Origin: Serratia grimesii NBRC 13537
Lineage (GTDB): Bacteria; Pseudomonadota; Gammaproteobacteria; Enterobacterales; Enterobacteriaceae
Length of the DNA stretch: 64,000 nucleotides
Reading direction: 5' to 3'
Assembly (NCBI RefSeq): GCF_001590905.1
Contig: NZ_BCTT01000012.1
Coordinates: forward strand, 169,379 to 233,378
Below the pieces are notes generated by a model. It made no database searches. It was given only the letters and a program-made list of their open reading frames with translations, and had not been told where the DNA came from. This document shows positions 55,979 to 64,000 of the stretch, piece after piece. Position 1 is the first letter of the stretch; every line of letters begins with the position of its first letter. Made by a program: the position numbers and the translations under genes.

Positions 55979-56218
55979 GATCATCACCTGCCAATGGTTG
56001 TGATTGTTATTATTAAGTATCGAAGATGTTGCACGAATTTCGAGCTTTACGCTTAAAAGGCAATTGGCAACCCTGCGTTACATCCCATCCCTGACACTCA
56101 TAATAAATCCCCATCAACTGTGTTAGTCGTAGCCAGCCAAGCGTGATCAAGAGCTCTGACAAAAACAGTGAAAGCGCATACACTAAAATTCATTTCATCA
56201 CTGCTGAAAAGGGTTCAT

Positions 56219-57208
56219 ATGCTCTACCAGGCTGATTCTTCACGGTATCAAAGTATGGAATACCGCCGCTGCGGACGCAGCGGTCTAAAACTCCCGGCAA
56301 TCTCACTGGGCCTATGGCACAACTTTGGTGACACGACGCTGTACGACAATGCGCGTAAACTGATCCACTGCGCGTTCGACCACGGCATCACACATTTTGA
56401 TTTGGCCAACAATTATGGCCCGCCCCCCGGCTCTGCCGAGGAGAATTTCGGTCGTATTCTTAACGCAGACTTGAAGCCCTGGCGTGATGAACTGATTATC
56501 GCCTCAAAGGCCGGTTACACCATGTGGCCCGGTCCTTATGGCGACTGGGGCTCGAAAAAGTACCTGGTTGCCAGTCTGGATCAAAGCCTACGGCGCATGG
56601 GGCTGGAGTACGTCGACATCTTCTACCACCATCGCCCAGACCCGGATACGCCACTGGAAGAAACCATGACCGCACTGGATCTGCTGGTACGACAGGGCAA
56701 GGCGCTCTACATAGGGTTATCGAATTACCCCGCCGACCGTGCGCGCCAGGCGTTCAGTATTCTGCAAAGGCTAGGCACACCCTGTGTCATCCACCAGCCC
56801 AAATACTCGCTATTCGAGCGTTGGGTTGAACCCGAATTATTGGGTACGTTGGAAGAGCACGGTGTGGGTTCCATTGCCTTTTCACCGCTGGCCGGTGGCC
56901 TGCTAACCGATCGCTACCTGCATGGCATCCCACAAGACTCACGCGCCGCCAGCAGCAGCCAGTTTCTTCAACCTGGACAACTCACGGAAGAAAAACTGGA
57001 GAAAGTTCGCCAGCTCAATGCGCTGGCGCAGCAGCGTGGGCAGAAGCTGTCGCAGATGGCATTGGCCTGGGTATTGCGTGGCGATCGTGTCACTTCCGTG
57101 CTGATTGGTGCCAGTAAAACCAGCCAGATTGAAGACGCCGTTGGCATGCTAAGCAACCGCACCTTCAGCGAAGGTGAAATCGCTCAAATTGAACAGATAT
57201 TAATGTAA
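56219..57208 (+). CDS. aldo/keto reductase, L-glyceraldehyde 3-phosphate reductase (YghZ) type
   Basis: 329 residues, TIM-barrel NADPH-dependent oxidoreductase. Catalytic residues are in THFDLANNYGPPPGSAEENFG (Asp, Tyr; region quoted in part), LIIASKAGYTMWPGP (Lys) and DIFYHHRPD (His). The C-terminal cofactor motif VTSVLIGASKTSQIED is present. It resembles E. coli YghZ, which reduces L-glyceraldehyde 3-phosphate and methylglyoxal and resembles potassium-channel beta subunits. ATG 56219 follows AAGGG; the frame is open 17 codons further. Single gene. Confidence 0.88.
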   Translation: MLYQADSSRYQSMEYRRCGRSGLKLPAISLGLWHNFGDTTLYDNARKLIHCAFDHGITHFDLANNYGPPPGSAEENFGRILNADLKPWRDELIIASKAGYTMWPGPYGDWGSKKYLVASLDQSLRRMGLEYVDIFYHHRPDPDTPLEETMTALDLLVRQGKALYIGLSNYPADRARQAFSILQRLGTPCVIHQPKYSLFERWVEPELLGTLEEHGVGSIAFSPLAGGLLTDRYLHGIPQDSRAASSSQFLQPGQLTEEKLEKVRQLNALAQQRGQKLSQMALAWVLRGDRVTSVLIGASKTSQIEDAVGMLSNRTFSEGEIAQIEQILM

Positions 57209-57218
57209 TCGCTTACAG

Positions 57219-57246
57219 TTATCGCCGGAATAGACACCGGCGATAA
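57219..57246 (+). terminator. hairpin after the aldo/keto reductase gene
   Basis: Ten-base perfect stem TTATCGCCGG/CCGGCGATAA with an eight-base loop, 11 bp after the stop; no T-run follows. Confidence 0.6.
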
Positions 57247-57438
57247 CCCCACGACGACAGACAAATCTTAAATCACTCCTCCCGCCCCGCTTTTCAGAAT
57301 CCCTCTAAGATTCAACCCTATCCGCAACGGGTAATATGGCAATATTGCAGGTAAAACTATAAGGCTGTTTTATAAACTGATGAACGCGCTTCATTATCGA
57401 TAAAACCGGCCAAACCGCTGCGGCGGAAAGGAGTATTC

Positions 57439-57849
57439 ATGTTTAAACCTCTGTTATTGGCCGCCCTCTTGGTGGTATCAACTGTACCCGCCATGCAGCA
57501 GGCAAAGGCTGAGGGTATCAGTATCGATTTGATGCCAGGCGTTTCATTACGCATAGGCGAACAAGACAACCGCGGCCGTTATTGGGACGGCTACGACTGG
57601 CGCGACCGCGACTGGTGGCAAGGCCACCAAGGCCGATATCTGGGCGACCGTAGCCGCCGAGGGTATTACTGGGACGGTTATCGCTGGCGTGACAACGATT
57701 ACTGGCGCAAAAATTATTACTATCATGAAGGGCGCTACCGTAAATACGATAAGCACTACTATAAGCATCATGATAAGCACGATTGGAAGGATCGACGTCA
57801 CGATGATCGTGATCATCGCCACCATGATCATGGCGACCACGATGACTGA
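57439..57849 (+). CDS. ypeC: DUF2502 family secreted protein YpeC
   Basis: 136 residues with a signal peptide (cleavage near QQAKA, about residue 24). The DUF2502 core SLRIGEQDNRGRYWDGYDWR is followed by a second related block YYWDGYRWRDNDYWRKNYYY and a tail very rich in His, Asp and Lys (KHHDKHDWKDRRHDDRDHRH), which may bind divalent metal. It is beside mntH as in E. coli, so a metal-related role is a fair guess but not shown. GGAG lies before ATG. Confidence 0.88.
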   Translation: MFKPLLLAALLVVSTVPAMQQAKAEGISIDLMPGVSLRIGEQDNRGRYWDGYDWRDRDWWQGHQGRYLGDRSRRGYYWDGYRWRDNDYWRKNYYYHEGRYRKYDKHYYKHHDKHDWKDRRHDDRDHRHHDHGDHDD

Positions 57850-57854
57850 CAGTA

Positions 57855-57879
57855 AAAGGCCGGCATTGCGCCGGCCTTT
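57855..57879. terminator. terminator between ypeC and mntH
   Basis: Stem AAAGGCCGGC/GCCGGCCTTT with loop ATTGC, between converging genes. Confidence 0.85.
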
Positions 57880-57893
57880 CATTTAATCGGTGC

Positions 57894-59126
57894 TCACAGC
57901 AGGCCAGTGATCAGCAGATAACCGTTCAGCCCCACCACTACCACCACGATCAACTTACCCACAGTCTGTATGGCGCGACTGTTCACCATCTCGCCCATCA
58001 ACTCACGATTACCGGTGAACGACAGCAACGGCACCAACGCCAGTGCAATACCGAAACTCAGCAGCACCTGGCTCAACACCAGAATACGCGTTGCATCCAT
58101 CCCCAACATAATCACAATAAACGACGGCAACATGGTGACGACACGGCGCACCCACAGCGGGATGTAAAAGCGAACAAAGCCTTGCATCACCACCTGCCCC
58201 GCCAATGTCCCCACCACAGTGGAAGACAGCCCGGCAGCCACCAGGCTCAGCCCAAAGATAGTCGCCGCCGCCTGGCCCAGCAACGGTTGTAGCGTCACGT
58301 AGGCCTGATCGAGATCGGTAATCCCGCTGTGACCATTAAAGTGGAAAGCTGCGGCGGCTGTTGCCATCATTGCCAGATTAACAAAACCTGCAATAGTCAT
58401 GGCAATAGCAACGTCAACCTTGGTTGCAGCGTAACGATCGGCCTTTGAGTTTTCCCCTGCGGTTTGAGTTAACGATGAATGCAAATAAATGACATGCGGC
58501 ATGATGGTCGCACCCAGCACACCAGCAGCCAGAAATACCGCATCGCCATTCGGCAAGTCCGGTATCGCCATGCCTTTTAATAGCGGCCCTAACTGCGGCT
58601 GGGAAAACACCAGTTCCACCATATAAGCCAAAGCGACAAACAACAGCAGGCTGCCGATCACCCATTCCAAAGGTTTCTCGCCGCGTTTTTGTAACATCAG
58701 GATCAGAAAGGTGGCAATACCTGTCAGGATCGCCCCCTCCAATAGGGTAACGCCCAACAACAGTTTGAAACCGATTGCCGCACCGATAAACTCGGCCAGA
58801 TCGGTTGCCATCGCAATGATTTCCGCCTGTACCCAATAGGCCCAGACAGCCGGACGAGGAAAACGGTCGCGAATATGCTCCGCGAGGTTTTTACCCGTGG
58901 CAATACCCAGTTTGGCAGACAACAGCTGGATCAGCATCGCCATGACATTGGCCCACACCACCACCCAGAGCAAGGTATACCCAAAAGAGGCACCGGACTG
59001 GATATTGGTGGCGAAGTTGCCAGGATCGATATAGCCGATAGCCGCTATAAATGCGGGCCCCATCAGAGAAAGTTTGATTTTTCTGGATGAGCCTTGAGGA
59101 CTCTCAGCCACACGACTGTTCAGCAT
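57894..59126 (-). CDS. mntH: Nramp-family manganese/iron transporter MntH
   Basis: 410 residues, eleven membrane segments. MntH imports Mn(II) with protons. The metal-binding DPGNFATN is in TM1 and the A/M-P-H motif [13 protein letters not shown] in TM6, followed by the conserved transport signature. It aligns with E. coli MntH. The ribosome site AAGGG precedes ATG. A Fur box overlaps a predicted promoter 46-60 bp upstream; an MntR site was looked for by eye and not seen. Confidence 0.96.
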   Translation of the reverse strand: MLNSRVAESPQGSSRKIKLSLMGPAFIAAIGYIDPGNFATNIQSGASFGYTLLWVVVWANVMAMLIQLLSAKLGIATGKNLAEHIRDRFPRPAVWAYWVQAEIIAMATDLAEFIGAAIGFKLLLGVTLLEGAILTGIATFLILMLQKRGEKPLEWVIGSLLLFVALAYMVELVFSQPQLGPLLKGMAIPDLPNGDAVFLAAGVLGATIMPHVIYLHSSLTQTAGENSKADRYAATKVDVAIAMTIAGFVNLAMMATAAAAFHFNGHSGITDLDQAYVTLQPLLGQAAATIFGLSLVAAGLSSTVVGTLAGQVVMQGFVRFYIPLWVRRVVTMLPSFIVIMLGMDATRILVLSQVLLSFGIALALVPLLSFTGNRELMGEMVNSRAIQTVGKLIVVVVVGLNGYLLITGLL

Positions 59127-59504
59127 ACTCTGAACCCTTACTTCTAATAAGCCTGTGGTTATCTTATGTAAATGATAATAATTATCAAGTGCATTTAGGG
59201 CGGTAATACTTATCTCTGTAATAGAGGAAAACTACGGGTTTAACGAAAGGTTTCGGTTAGAGATGAACATTTTCCGCACTCTGCCGAGCCGAATTCAGAG
59301 CACAAAAGGGCTTATAATCGAATTTATGCATGAATAGGAATTTCATATGCATTCATTAACCTATTGATTTTTTATACTTTACCGTACTATTTTAAGACGT
59401 TTCCCACTATGATTTTCCATATTTGCAATAGAGCTCTCGTTTTTAAACGTGGCGTTACATAAAATGACATCCGAAATTCAGCCTGCCTCAAGTTTGGAGC
59501 AAAC
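59127..59504. other. mntH-nupC divergent intergenic region
   Basis: 378 bp, AT-rich on the nupC side, with the Fur box near mntH and two TATGCAT elements (59325-59331 and 59346-59352, start-to-start 21 bp) toward nupC. No gene seen. Confidence 0.5.
59173..59187 (-). promoter_or_regulatory. Fur box of mntH
   Basis: TGATAATAATTATCA is a perfect 7-1-7 inverted repeat identical in pattern to the Fur core. On the minus strand it overlaps a promoter TTGATA, 16-bp spacer, TAAGAT that faces mntH. Iron repression through Fur is known for E. coli mntH. Confidence 0.8.
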
Positions 59505-60692
59505 ATGTCCCATATTGCGCACTTTGCGTTAGCGTTAGTGGTGGTCGCGATCCTGGCACTCTTGGTGTGCCGCGATCGTAAAAGCATCCGCATTCGCTAC
59601 GTTATTCAACTGTTGGTTATTGAAGTACTGCTGGCCTATTTTTTCCTGCATTCGGAAGCGGGTTTAGGCTTTGTAAAAGGATTCGCAGCGCTGTTTGACA
59701 AGCTGCTCGGGTTTGCTGGGCAAGGGACTGAGTTTGTATTCGGCGGCATGGGTGATAAAGGTCTGGCCTTCTTCTTCCTGAAGGTACTGTGCCCAATCGT
59801 CTTCATCTCCGCGCTGATCGGTATTCTGCAATACATTAAAGTACTGCCGTTTATCATCCGGATTATTGGTACCGTACTGTCAAAAGTAAACGGTATGGGC
59901 AAGCTGGAATCGTTCAACGCCGTGAGCTCACTGATCCTGGGCCAATCTGAGAACTTCATTGCCTATAAAGATATTCTGGGCAAGATGTCAGAAAAGCGTA
60001 TGTACACCATGGCGGCAACCGCGATGTCTACGGTTTCCATGTCCATCGTTGGTGCTTACATGACGATGCTGGATGCCAAGTTTGTGGTCGCGGCACTGGT
60101 TCTGAACATGTTCAGCACCTTTATTGTGCTGTCATTGGTCAACCCGTACGACACCAGTAAAGAAGAAGAACTGCATCTGGGCAATCTGCACGAAGGCCAG
60201 AGCTTCTTCGAAATGCTGGGTGAATACATCCTGGCTGGTTTCAAGGTAGCTATTATCGTTGCAGCGATGTTGATCGGCTTTATCGCCCTGATCGCCGCGC
60301 TCAACGGCCTGTTCAGCGCCATTTTTGGCCTGAGCTTCCAGGAAATCCTGGGCTACTTCTTCTATCCATTCGCTTGGATTATGGGTATTCCTAAGCACGA
60401 AGCGTTGCAGGTTGGCAGCATCATGGCGACCAAGCTGGTTTCCAACGAATTCGTAGCGATGATGGAACTGCAGAAAGTCTCTGCTGAACTCTCTCCTCGC
60501 AGCATGGGGATTCTGTCAGTGTTCCTGGTTTCCTTCGCCAACTTCTCTTCCATCGGTATCGTTGCCGGTGCGATTAAAGGGCTGAATGAGCATCAGGGCA
60601 ACGTGGTGTCTCGCTTCGGTCTGAAGCTGGTTTATGGTTCTACGCTGGTCAGCATCCTGTCTGCATCCATCGCAGGCCTGGTTCTGGGCTAA
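59505..60692 (+). CDS. nupC: concentrative nucleoside transporter NupC
   Basis: 395 residues, CNT-family proton-coupled nucleoside importer with eight core membrane segments and two re-entrant loops. [36 protein letters not shown] (substrate loop) and [26 protein letters not shown] are conserved. GGAG lies six bases before ATG. In E. coli it is controlled by CRP, CytR and DeoR; two TATGCAT elements upstream might be CytR-type half-sites. Divergent from mntH, as in E. coli. Confidence 0.96.
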   Translation: MSHIAHFALALVVVAILALLVCRDRKSIRIRYVIQLLVIEVLLAYFFLHSEAGLGFVKGFAALFDKLLGFAGQGTEFVFGGMGDKGLAFFFLKVLCPIVFISALIGILQYIKVLPFIIRIIGTVLSKVNGMGKLESFNAVSSLILGQSENFIAYKDILGKMSEKRMYTMAATAMSTVSMSIVGAYMTMLDAKFVVAALVLNMFSTFIVLSLVNPYDTSKEEELHLGNLHEGQSFFEMLGEYILAGFKVAIIVAAMLIGFIALIAALNGLFSAIFGLSFQEILGYFFYPFAWIMGIPKHEALQVGSIMATKLVSNEFVAMMELQKVSAELSPRSMGILSVFLVSFANFSSIGIVAGAIKGLNEHQGNVVSRFGLKLVYGSTLVSILSASIAGLVLG

Positions 60693-60711
60693 TCCAAACC
60701 CCCTATGACAC

Positions 60712-60738
60712 AAAGGTCGCTTCGGCGGCCTTTTTTAT
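60712..60738 (+). terminator. terminator of nupC
   Basis: AAAGGTCGC-TTCG-GCGGCCTTT with one wobble pair and six T. Confidence 0.9.
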
Positions 60739-60776
60739 TGTCTGGAATTCAACATAAGGCAGGAAGGACAGAAAGC

Positions 60777-60804
60777 AAAAAGCCGACCCTAAGGTCGGCT
60801 TTTC
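60777..60804 (-). terminator. terminator of the tRNA-Ala operon
   Basis: Minus strand AGCCGACC-TTAG-GGTCGGCT followed by TTTTTGC, seven bases past the second tRNA 3' end. Confidence 0.88.
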
Positions 60805-60810
60805 AAATGG

Positions 60811-60886
<76 letters not shown>

Positions 60887-60924
60887 ACAAAAGTGGTACG
60901 CTTTAACCGGCGTTACGGTATACC

Positions 60925-60946
60925 CCAACCTTTCTGAGATAAAGGT

Positions 60947-60949
<3 letters not shown>
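60925..60949 (-). promoter_or_regulatory. hairpin in the tRNA-Ala spacer
   Basis: Inverted repeat CCAACCTTT/AAAGGTTGG with a seven-base loop. On the minus strand its 5' arm includes the CCA end of the upstream tRNA, so it may guide or delay 3' processing. Confidence 0.4.
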
Positions 60950-61022
<73 letters not shown>

Positions 61023-61329
61023 AATCCACAATCACAAAATCCTGTGAACGGGGCGCATAATATGAAACCCCTGAAACACTGTCAACGGCTAAATTGAATT
61101 CCTCAGTCAAGCGCTGAAAAAGCCGCCAAATCAGCGCGTTTCACACTAAAAAATCGCCCTTATGAGTGAAAACCAGTCGCAGCAAGCGCCACATCACAAA
61201 AACCAAAAAACCCCAGCCATTGTGTTGATTTTTAATTAACTAAATGTTAGCGAAATACGCTTGAGTCACCCGCCCCACAGGCATAGACTGCCCCCGTCGT
61301 AAATTCCACAACTATAAACCGAGTCAGTT
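61023..61329. other. intergenic region between tRNA-Ala and the FNT gene
   Basis: 307 bp. The left end carries the tRNA promoter; the right part is AT-rich and must contain the FNT promoter, but I see no clear FNR or ArcA site. No gene. Confidence 0.5.
61057..61085 (-). promoter_or_regulatory. promoter of the tRNA-Ala pair
   Basis: Minus strand TTGACA (61080-61085), 17-bp spacer, TATTAT (61057-61062), then a GC-rich discriminator GCGCCCC, typical of stringently controlled stable-RNA promoters. Confidence 0.85.
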
Positions 61330-62115
61330 ATGTCGTTGCATTCACCAAAAGAAATCGCTGCGCTAGCCATTCAGGCCGGCGTAAACAAAAGCCAAGCATC
61401 ACTCGCCAATCTGCTTATTCTGGGCTTTCTTGCCGGCGCCTTTATCGCTACCGGCTTCCTGCTGGATATCCACGTTATCGGCACTTTACCTACCGAGTGG
61501 GGTTCCTTCGGCGCATTACTGGGCGCAGCCGTCTTCCCGATTGGGCTGATCCTGACCATTCTGGCCGGTGGTGAGTTACTGACCGGTAATATGATGACGT
61601 TACCCATAGCCTGGTTTGCTCGCCAGATTTCGTTTTTCGCCATTCTGCGCAACTGGTTCTGGGTCACGCTGGCCAACTTCGTCGGCAGCGTGGCTGTCGC
61701 CTATTTCTTTGGTCACTTGCTTGGCCTGACAGAGGGCGCATTCCTGCAGAAAACTCTGTCCATCGCGCAAGCCAAAGTAGATGCCGATTTCCTGCACGCA
61801 TTCATTTCCGGCGTCGGCTGCAATTGGCTGGTGTGTTTAGCAGTATGGTTGGCCTTTGCCAGCAAAGACGTACCGGGCAAAGTGATTGGCATGTGGTTCC
61901 CAGTGATGGCCTTTGTGGCTATTGGTTTTCAACACGTGGTGGCAAACATGTTTATTATCCCCGCAGCTATCTTTGCCGGGGGTATGAGCTGGAGCCAATA
62001 TCTGCCCAACTTTACCGCTGTATTTCTCGGTAACGCATTGGGAGGTGCTGGCTTCGTTGGTCTGATGTATTTCCTCGCTTACCGCCCCGCCGTTCCTGCC
62101 AGCGAACAGGCCTAA
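61330..62115 (+). CDS. formate/nitrite transporter family channel
   Basis: 261 residues, six membrane segments of the FNT fold. GALLGAAVFPIGLILTILAGGELLTGNMM, GCNWLVCLAVWLAFASKD and AIGFQHVVANMFIIPAAIFAG are the family elements (quoted as regions); the last contains the central histidine shared by FocA and NirC. FNT channels pass formate, nitrite, hydrosulphide or lactate. Neither pfl nor nir genes are adjacent, so the substrate is undecided. The family is the same as YfdC elsewhere in the window but the two are not close. Confidence 0.88.
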   Translation: MSLHSPKEIAALAIQAGVNKSQASLANLLILGFLAGAFIATGFLLDIHVIGTLPTEWGSFGALLGAAVFPIGLILTILAGGELLTGNMMTLPIAWFARQISFFAILRNWFWVTLANFVGSVAVAYFFGHLLGLTEGAFLQKTLSIAQAKVDADFLHAFISGVGCNWLVCLAVWLAFASKDVPGKVIGMWFPVMAFVAIGFQHVVANMFIIPAAIFAGGMSWSQYLPNFTAVFLGNALGGAGFVGLMYFLAYRPAVPASEQA

Positions 62116-62129
62116 TCGACACAGATAAA

Positions 62130-62162
62130 AAAAGCCCCGGGATAGCTCCACGGGGCTTTTTT
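62130..62162. terminator. terminator between the FNT gene and gltX
   Basis: Stem AAAAGCCCCG/CGGGGCTTTT with an 11-base loop, T-run on the right and A-run on the left; serves both converging genes. Confidence 0.88.
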
Positions 62163-62183
62163 GATTTACAGGCTCAGAAACTA

Positions 62184-63599
62184 TCAGGCCTGAGCTTCAC
62201 GTCCGGCAATGTAAGCCAGCGCCAGGTCAATACGCTGCAGAGAACGTGTCTGACCAATTGCATGTACGGTAACATCCATGCCCGGCGACTGGCCTGCACC
62301 TGTGACCGCTACGCGCAGCGGCATGCCGACCTTGCCCATACCAACACCCAGTTCATCAGCCGTGCCCTGAATAGCATCGTGCACGTTCTCTGGCGTCCAG
62401 GCAGTGATAGCAGCCAATTTGGCACGTACAGCTTCCAGCGGCTGACGTGCAACCGGGCGCAGGTGTTTTTTGGCCGCGTCAGCATCAAACTCGCTGAAGT
62501 CTTCGTAGAAGTAACGGCAAGACTCAGCCATTTCCTTCAGAGTCTTACAACGCTCGCCCAACAGCTTAACAATATCTTTCAGCTCAGGACCATTACGGGT
62601 TTCGATACCCTGTTGTTCAATGTGCCACGCCAGATACACTGCAACTTCTTCAGCAGGCATATGGTTAATGTAATGGTGGTTCAGCCACTGCAGCTTTTCT
62701 GTATTGAAAGCGCTGGCAGATTTGTTGATAGCTTCCAGAGTGAAATACTCTTTCATCTCATCAATAGAGAAGATTTCCTGGTCGCCATGGGACCAACCCA
62801 AACGCACCAGGTAGTTCAGTAACGCCTGCGGCAGATAGCCGTCGTCGCGATACTGCATCACACCTACTGCGCCATGACGTTTAGACAGTTTTTTGCCGTC
62901 GTCACCCAGGATCATCGAAACGTGCGCGTATTCCGGTACCGGTGCGCCCAGTGCCTTCAGAATGTTAATCTGGCGCGGGGTGTTGTTGATGTGGTCTTCG
63001 CCGCGGATCACGTGGCTGATTTCCATATCCCAGTCGTCTACCACGACGCAGAAGTTATAAGTCGGTGAACCGTCGGTACGACGAATGATCAGGTCATCGA
63101 GTTCTTGGTTGCTGAATTCGATCGGGCCACGGATCTTGTCATCGAAGATAACTGAACCTTCCTGCGGGTTACGGAAACGTACCACGTGTGGCTCATCATC
63201 AGTATGGCTGCATTGGCTGTCGCGGCAATGACCGTCGTAACGCGGTTTTTCGCCGTTTTCCATTTGCTTTTCACGCAGCGCTTCCAGACGTTCCTTCGAG
63301 CAATAGCATTTATAGGCGGTACCCTGCACCAGCATGTCGTCAATTACCGCGTTATAGCGGTCAAAACGCTTGGTCTGGAAGTACGGACCTTCGTTCCAAT
63401 CCAGGTTTAACCAGTTCATGCCATCCATAATTGCGTCGATCGCATCCTGAGTGGAACGTTCCAGATCGGTATCTTCGATACGCAGAACGAACTCACCGCC
63501 TGCATGGCGAGTGAATAACCAGGAGTAAAGCGCAGTACGGGCGCCACCGACGTGAAGATAGCCGGTAGGGCTCGGTGCAAAACGGGTTTTGATTTTCAT
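62184..63599 (-). CDS. gltX: glutamyl-tRNA synthetase
   Basis: 471-residue class I aminoacyl-tRNA synthetase. The HIGH-equivalent is in [20 protein letters not shown] near the N-terminus and KMSKS-equivalent in [15 protein letters not shown] (about 235-250). A zinc-binding cysteine cluster CYCSKERLE...CRDSQCSH (about 98-127) is present as in E. coli. ATG 63599 aligns with E. coli [10 protein letters not shown]; the frame runs eight codons further. It is divergent from tRNA-Val, in the same order as the E. coli gltX-valU region. Confidence 0.98.
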   Translation of the reverse strand: MKIKTRFAPSPTGYLHVGGARTALYSWLFTRHAGGEFVLRIEDTDLERSTQDAIDAIMDGMNWLNLDWNEGPYFQTKRFDRYNAVIDDMLVQGTAYKCYCSKERLEALREKQMENGEKPRYDGHCRDSQCSHTDDEPHVVRFRNPQEGSVIFDDKIRGPIEFSNQELDDLIIRRTDGSPTYNFCVVVDDWDMEISHVIRGEDHINNTPRQINILKALGAPVPEYAHVSMILGDDGKKLSKRHGAVGVMQYRDDGYLPQALLNYLVRLGWSHGDQEIFSIDEMKEYFTLEAINKSASAFNTEKLQWLNHHYINHMPAEEVAVYLAWHIEQQGIETRNGPELKDIVKLLGERCKTLKEMAESCRYFYEDFSEFDADAAKKHLRPVARQPLEAVRAKLAAITAWTPENVHDAIQGTADELGVGMGKVGMPLRVAVTGAGQSPGMDVTVHAIGQTRSLQRIDLALAYIAGREAQA

Positions 63600-63846
63600 T
63601 GGGTTCACTGCCTTATTACGCAACGCGTGTCAGCGGTTGCCGACGATTGCTCGGAATTTAAAAAAGTGGGCAACATTGTATCACCACGCGCTAATTCCTC
63701 AACGCCGACACGATATTGCTGCGCCTGATTTCGTTCTCTCTGAAACGCTTTTCCCATAACAATGTGCAAAGAATCAGCATTGGAGGTTATAAATATCGCA
63801 TCCTGTTTAAATTTGCGGCGAACGATTGAAATCATTTTAAAAACCG

Positions 63847-63874
63847 TTGACTCACTTTCAACTATCCCTATAAT
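63847..63874 (+). promoter_or_regulatory. promoter of tRNA-Val
   Basis: TTGACT, 16-bp spacer, TATAAT, then a GC-rich discriminator GCGACTCC. Strong stable-RNA promoter. Confidence 0.88.
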
Positions 63875-63891
63875 GCGACTCCAACAAGACG

Positions 63892-63967
63892 GGGCGATTA
63901 GCTCAGTTGGTAGAGCATCTCCTTTACACGGAGGGGGTCGGCGGTTCGAGCCCGTCATCGCCCACCA
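63892..63967 (+). tRNA. tRNA-Val (anticodon UAC)
   Basis: 76 bases with encoded CCA. Acceptor GGGCGAT/ATCGCCC, anticodon loop TTTACAC with TAC, T-arm GGCGGTTCGAGCCCGTC. Probably the first of a tandem valine-lysine tRNA operon (valU-type) continuing past the window end. Confidence 0.97.
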
Positions 63968-64000
63968 TCTTGTTGAAGCAGTAAGAAATGAGAAGAATGA

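Noticed and set aside
63605..63958. 117-codon minus-strand frame before gltX
   Set aside because: It covers tRNA-Val and its promoter; a shadow frame.

Overview
This window is a chromosomal segment of an enterobacterium. Gene order follows the Escherichia coli 52-54 minute region almost gene for gene: yfcJ, fabB, mnmC, yfcL, epmC, yfcA, mepA, aroC, prmB, smrB, sixA, fadJ, fadI, yfcZ, fadL, mlaA, yfdC, argW, then ypdK, alaC, ypdA, ypdB, glk, yfeO, ypeC, mntH, nupC, tRNA-Ala, gltX, tRNA-Val. Several features point to Serratia or a close relative in Yersiniaceae, although this is inference from gene content and not a database result: separate ccmH and ccmI genes inserted next to mlaA, an indolepyruvate decarboxylase gene near glk, a GC-rich intergenic palindromic repeat, and the protein sequences themselves. 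No phage, transposase, CRISPR array or plasmid function was seen.

Region by region. 1-7.7 kb: a 5'-truncated MocR-type regulator, the YfcJ-like exporter, a secreted EEP-family phosphohydrolase, peptidase T, a YbiR-like anion transporter, the flavin transferase ApbE and a small lipoprotein. 7.8-24.3 kb: lipid and housekeeping genes (fabB, mnmC, epmC, aroC, prmB, smrB, sixA) and the fatty acid degradation genes fadJ, fadI and fadL, with FadR-type operators in front of fabB, fadI and fadL. 24.3-31.4 kb: a complete cytochrome c maturation operon ccmABCDEFGHI on the minus strand, with mlaA directly downstream. 31.6-37.9 kb: yfdC, tRNA-Arg(CCU), and an AT-rich accessory stretch (YaiL-like protein, orphan DsdC-like regulator, DMT transporter with a small partner protein, small secreted protein), then a porin. 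38-45 kb: MltB, DUF805 protein, solitary HicB-like antitoxin, two small membrane proteins including YpdK, cytochrome b561, AlaC, a GNAT and a YbiU-like oxygenase. 45-50.5 kb: the pyruvate-responsive YpdA/YpdB two-component system, a DUF2502 protein, a YhjX-like transporter and glucokinase. 50.8-64 kb: YfeO, YgeA, a PACE transporter with divergent LysR regulator, IpdC, aldo/keto reductase, YpeC, MntH, NupC, two tRNA-Ala, an FNT channel, GltX and tRNA-Val.

Two regulatory structures stand out. First, the YhjX-like gene lies directly beside ypdAB and is preceded by an array of four YpdB-type decamers, three of them spaced exactly 11 bp apart, so sensor, regulator, operator and target lie together. 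Second, the ypdK unit has a near-consensus CRP site, a sigma70-like promoter, two large hairpins, an overlapping 34-codon reading frame that ends on the ypdK start codon, and a terminator. It reads as a compact structured small-protein transcript that may have a second function as RNA. Other points of interest are the orphan DsdC with three copies of a motif in its promoter, the orphan HicB, the double hairpin in the porin leader, and a palindromic repeat sitting between the divergent PACE and LysR genes.
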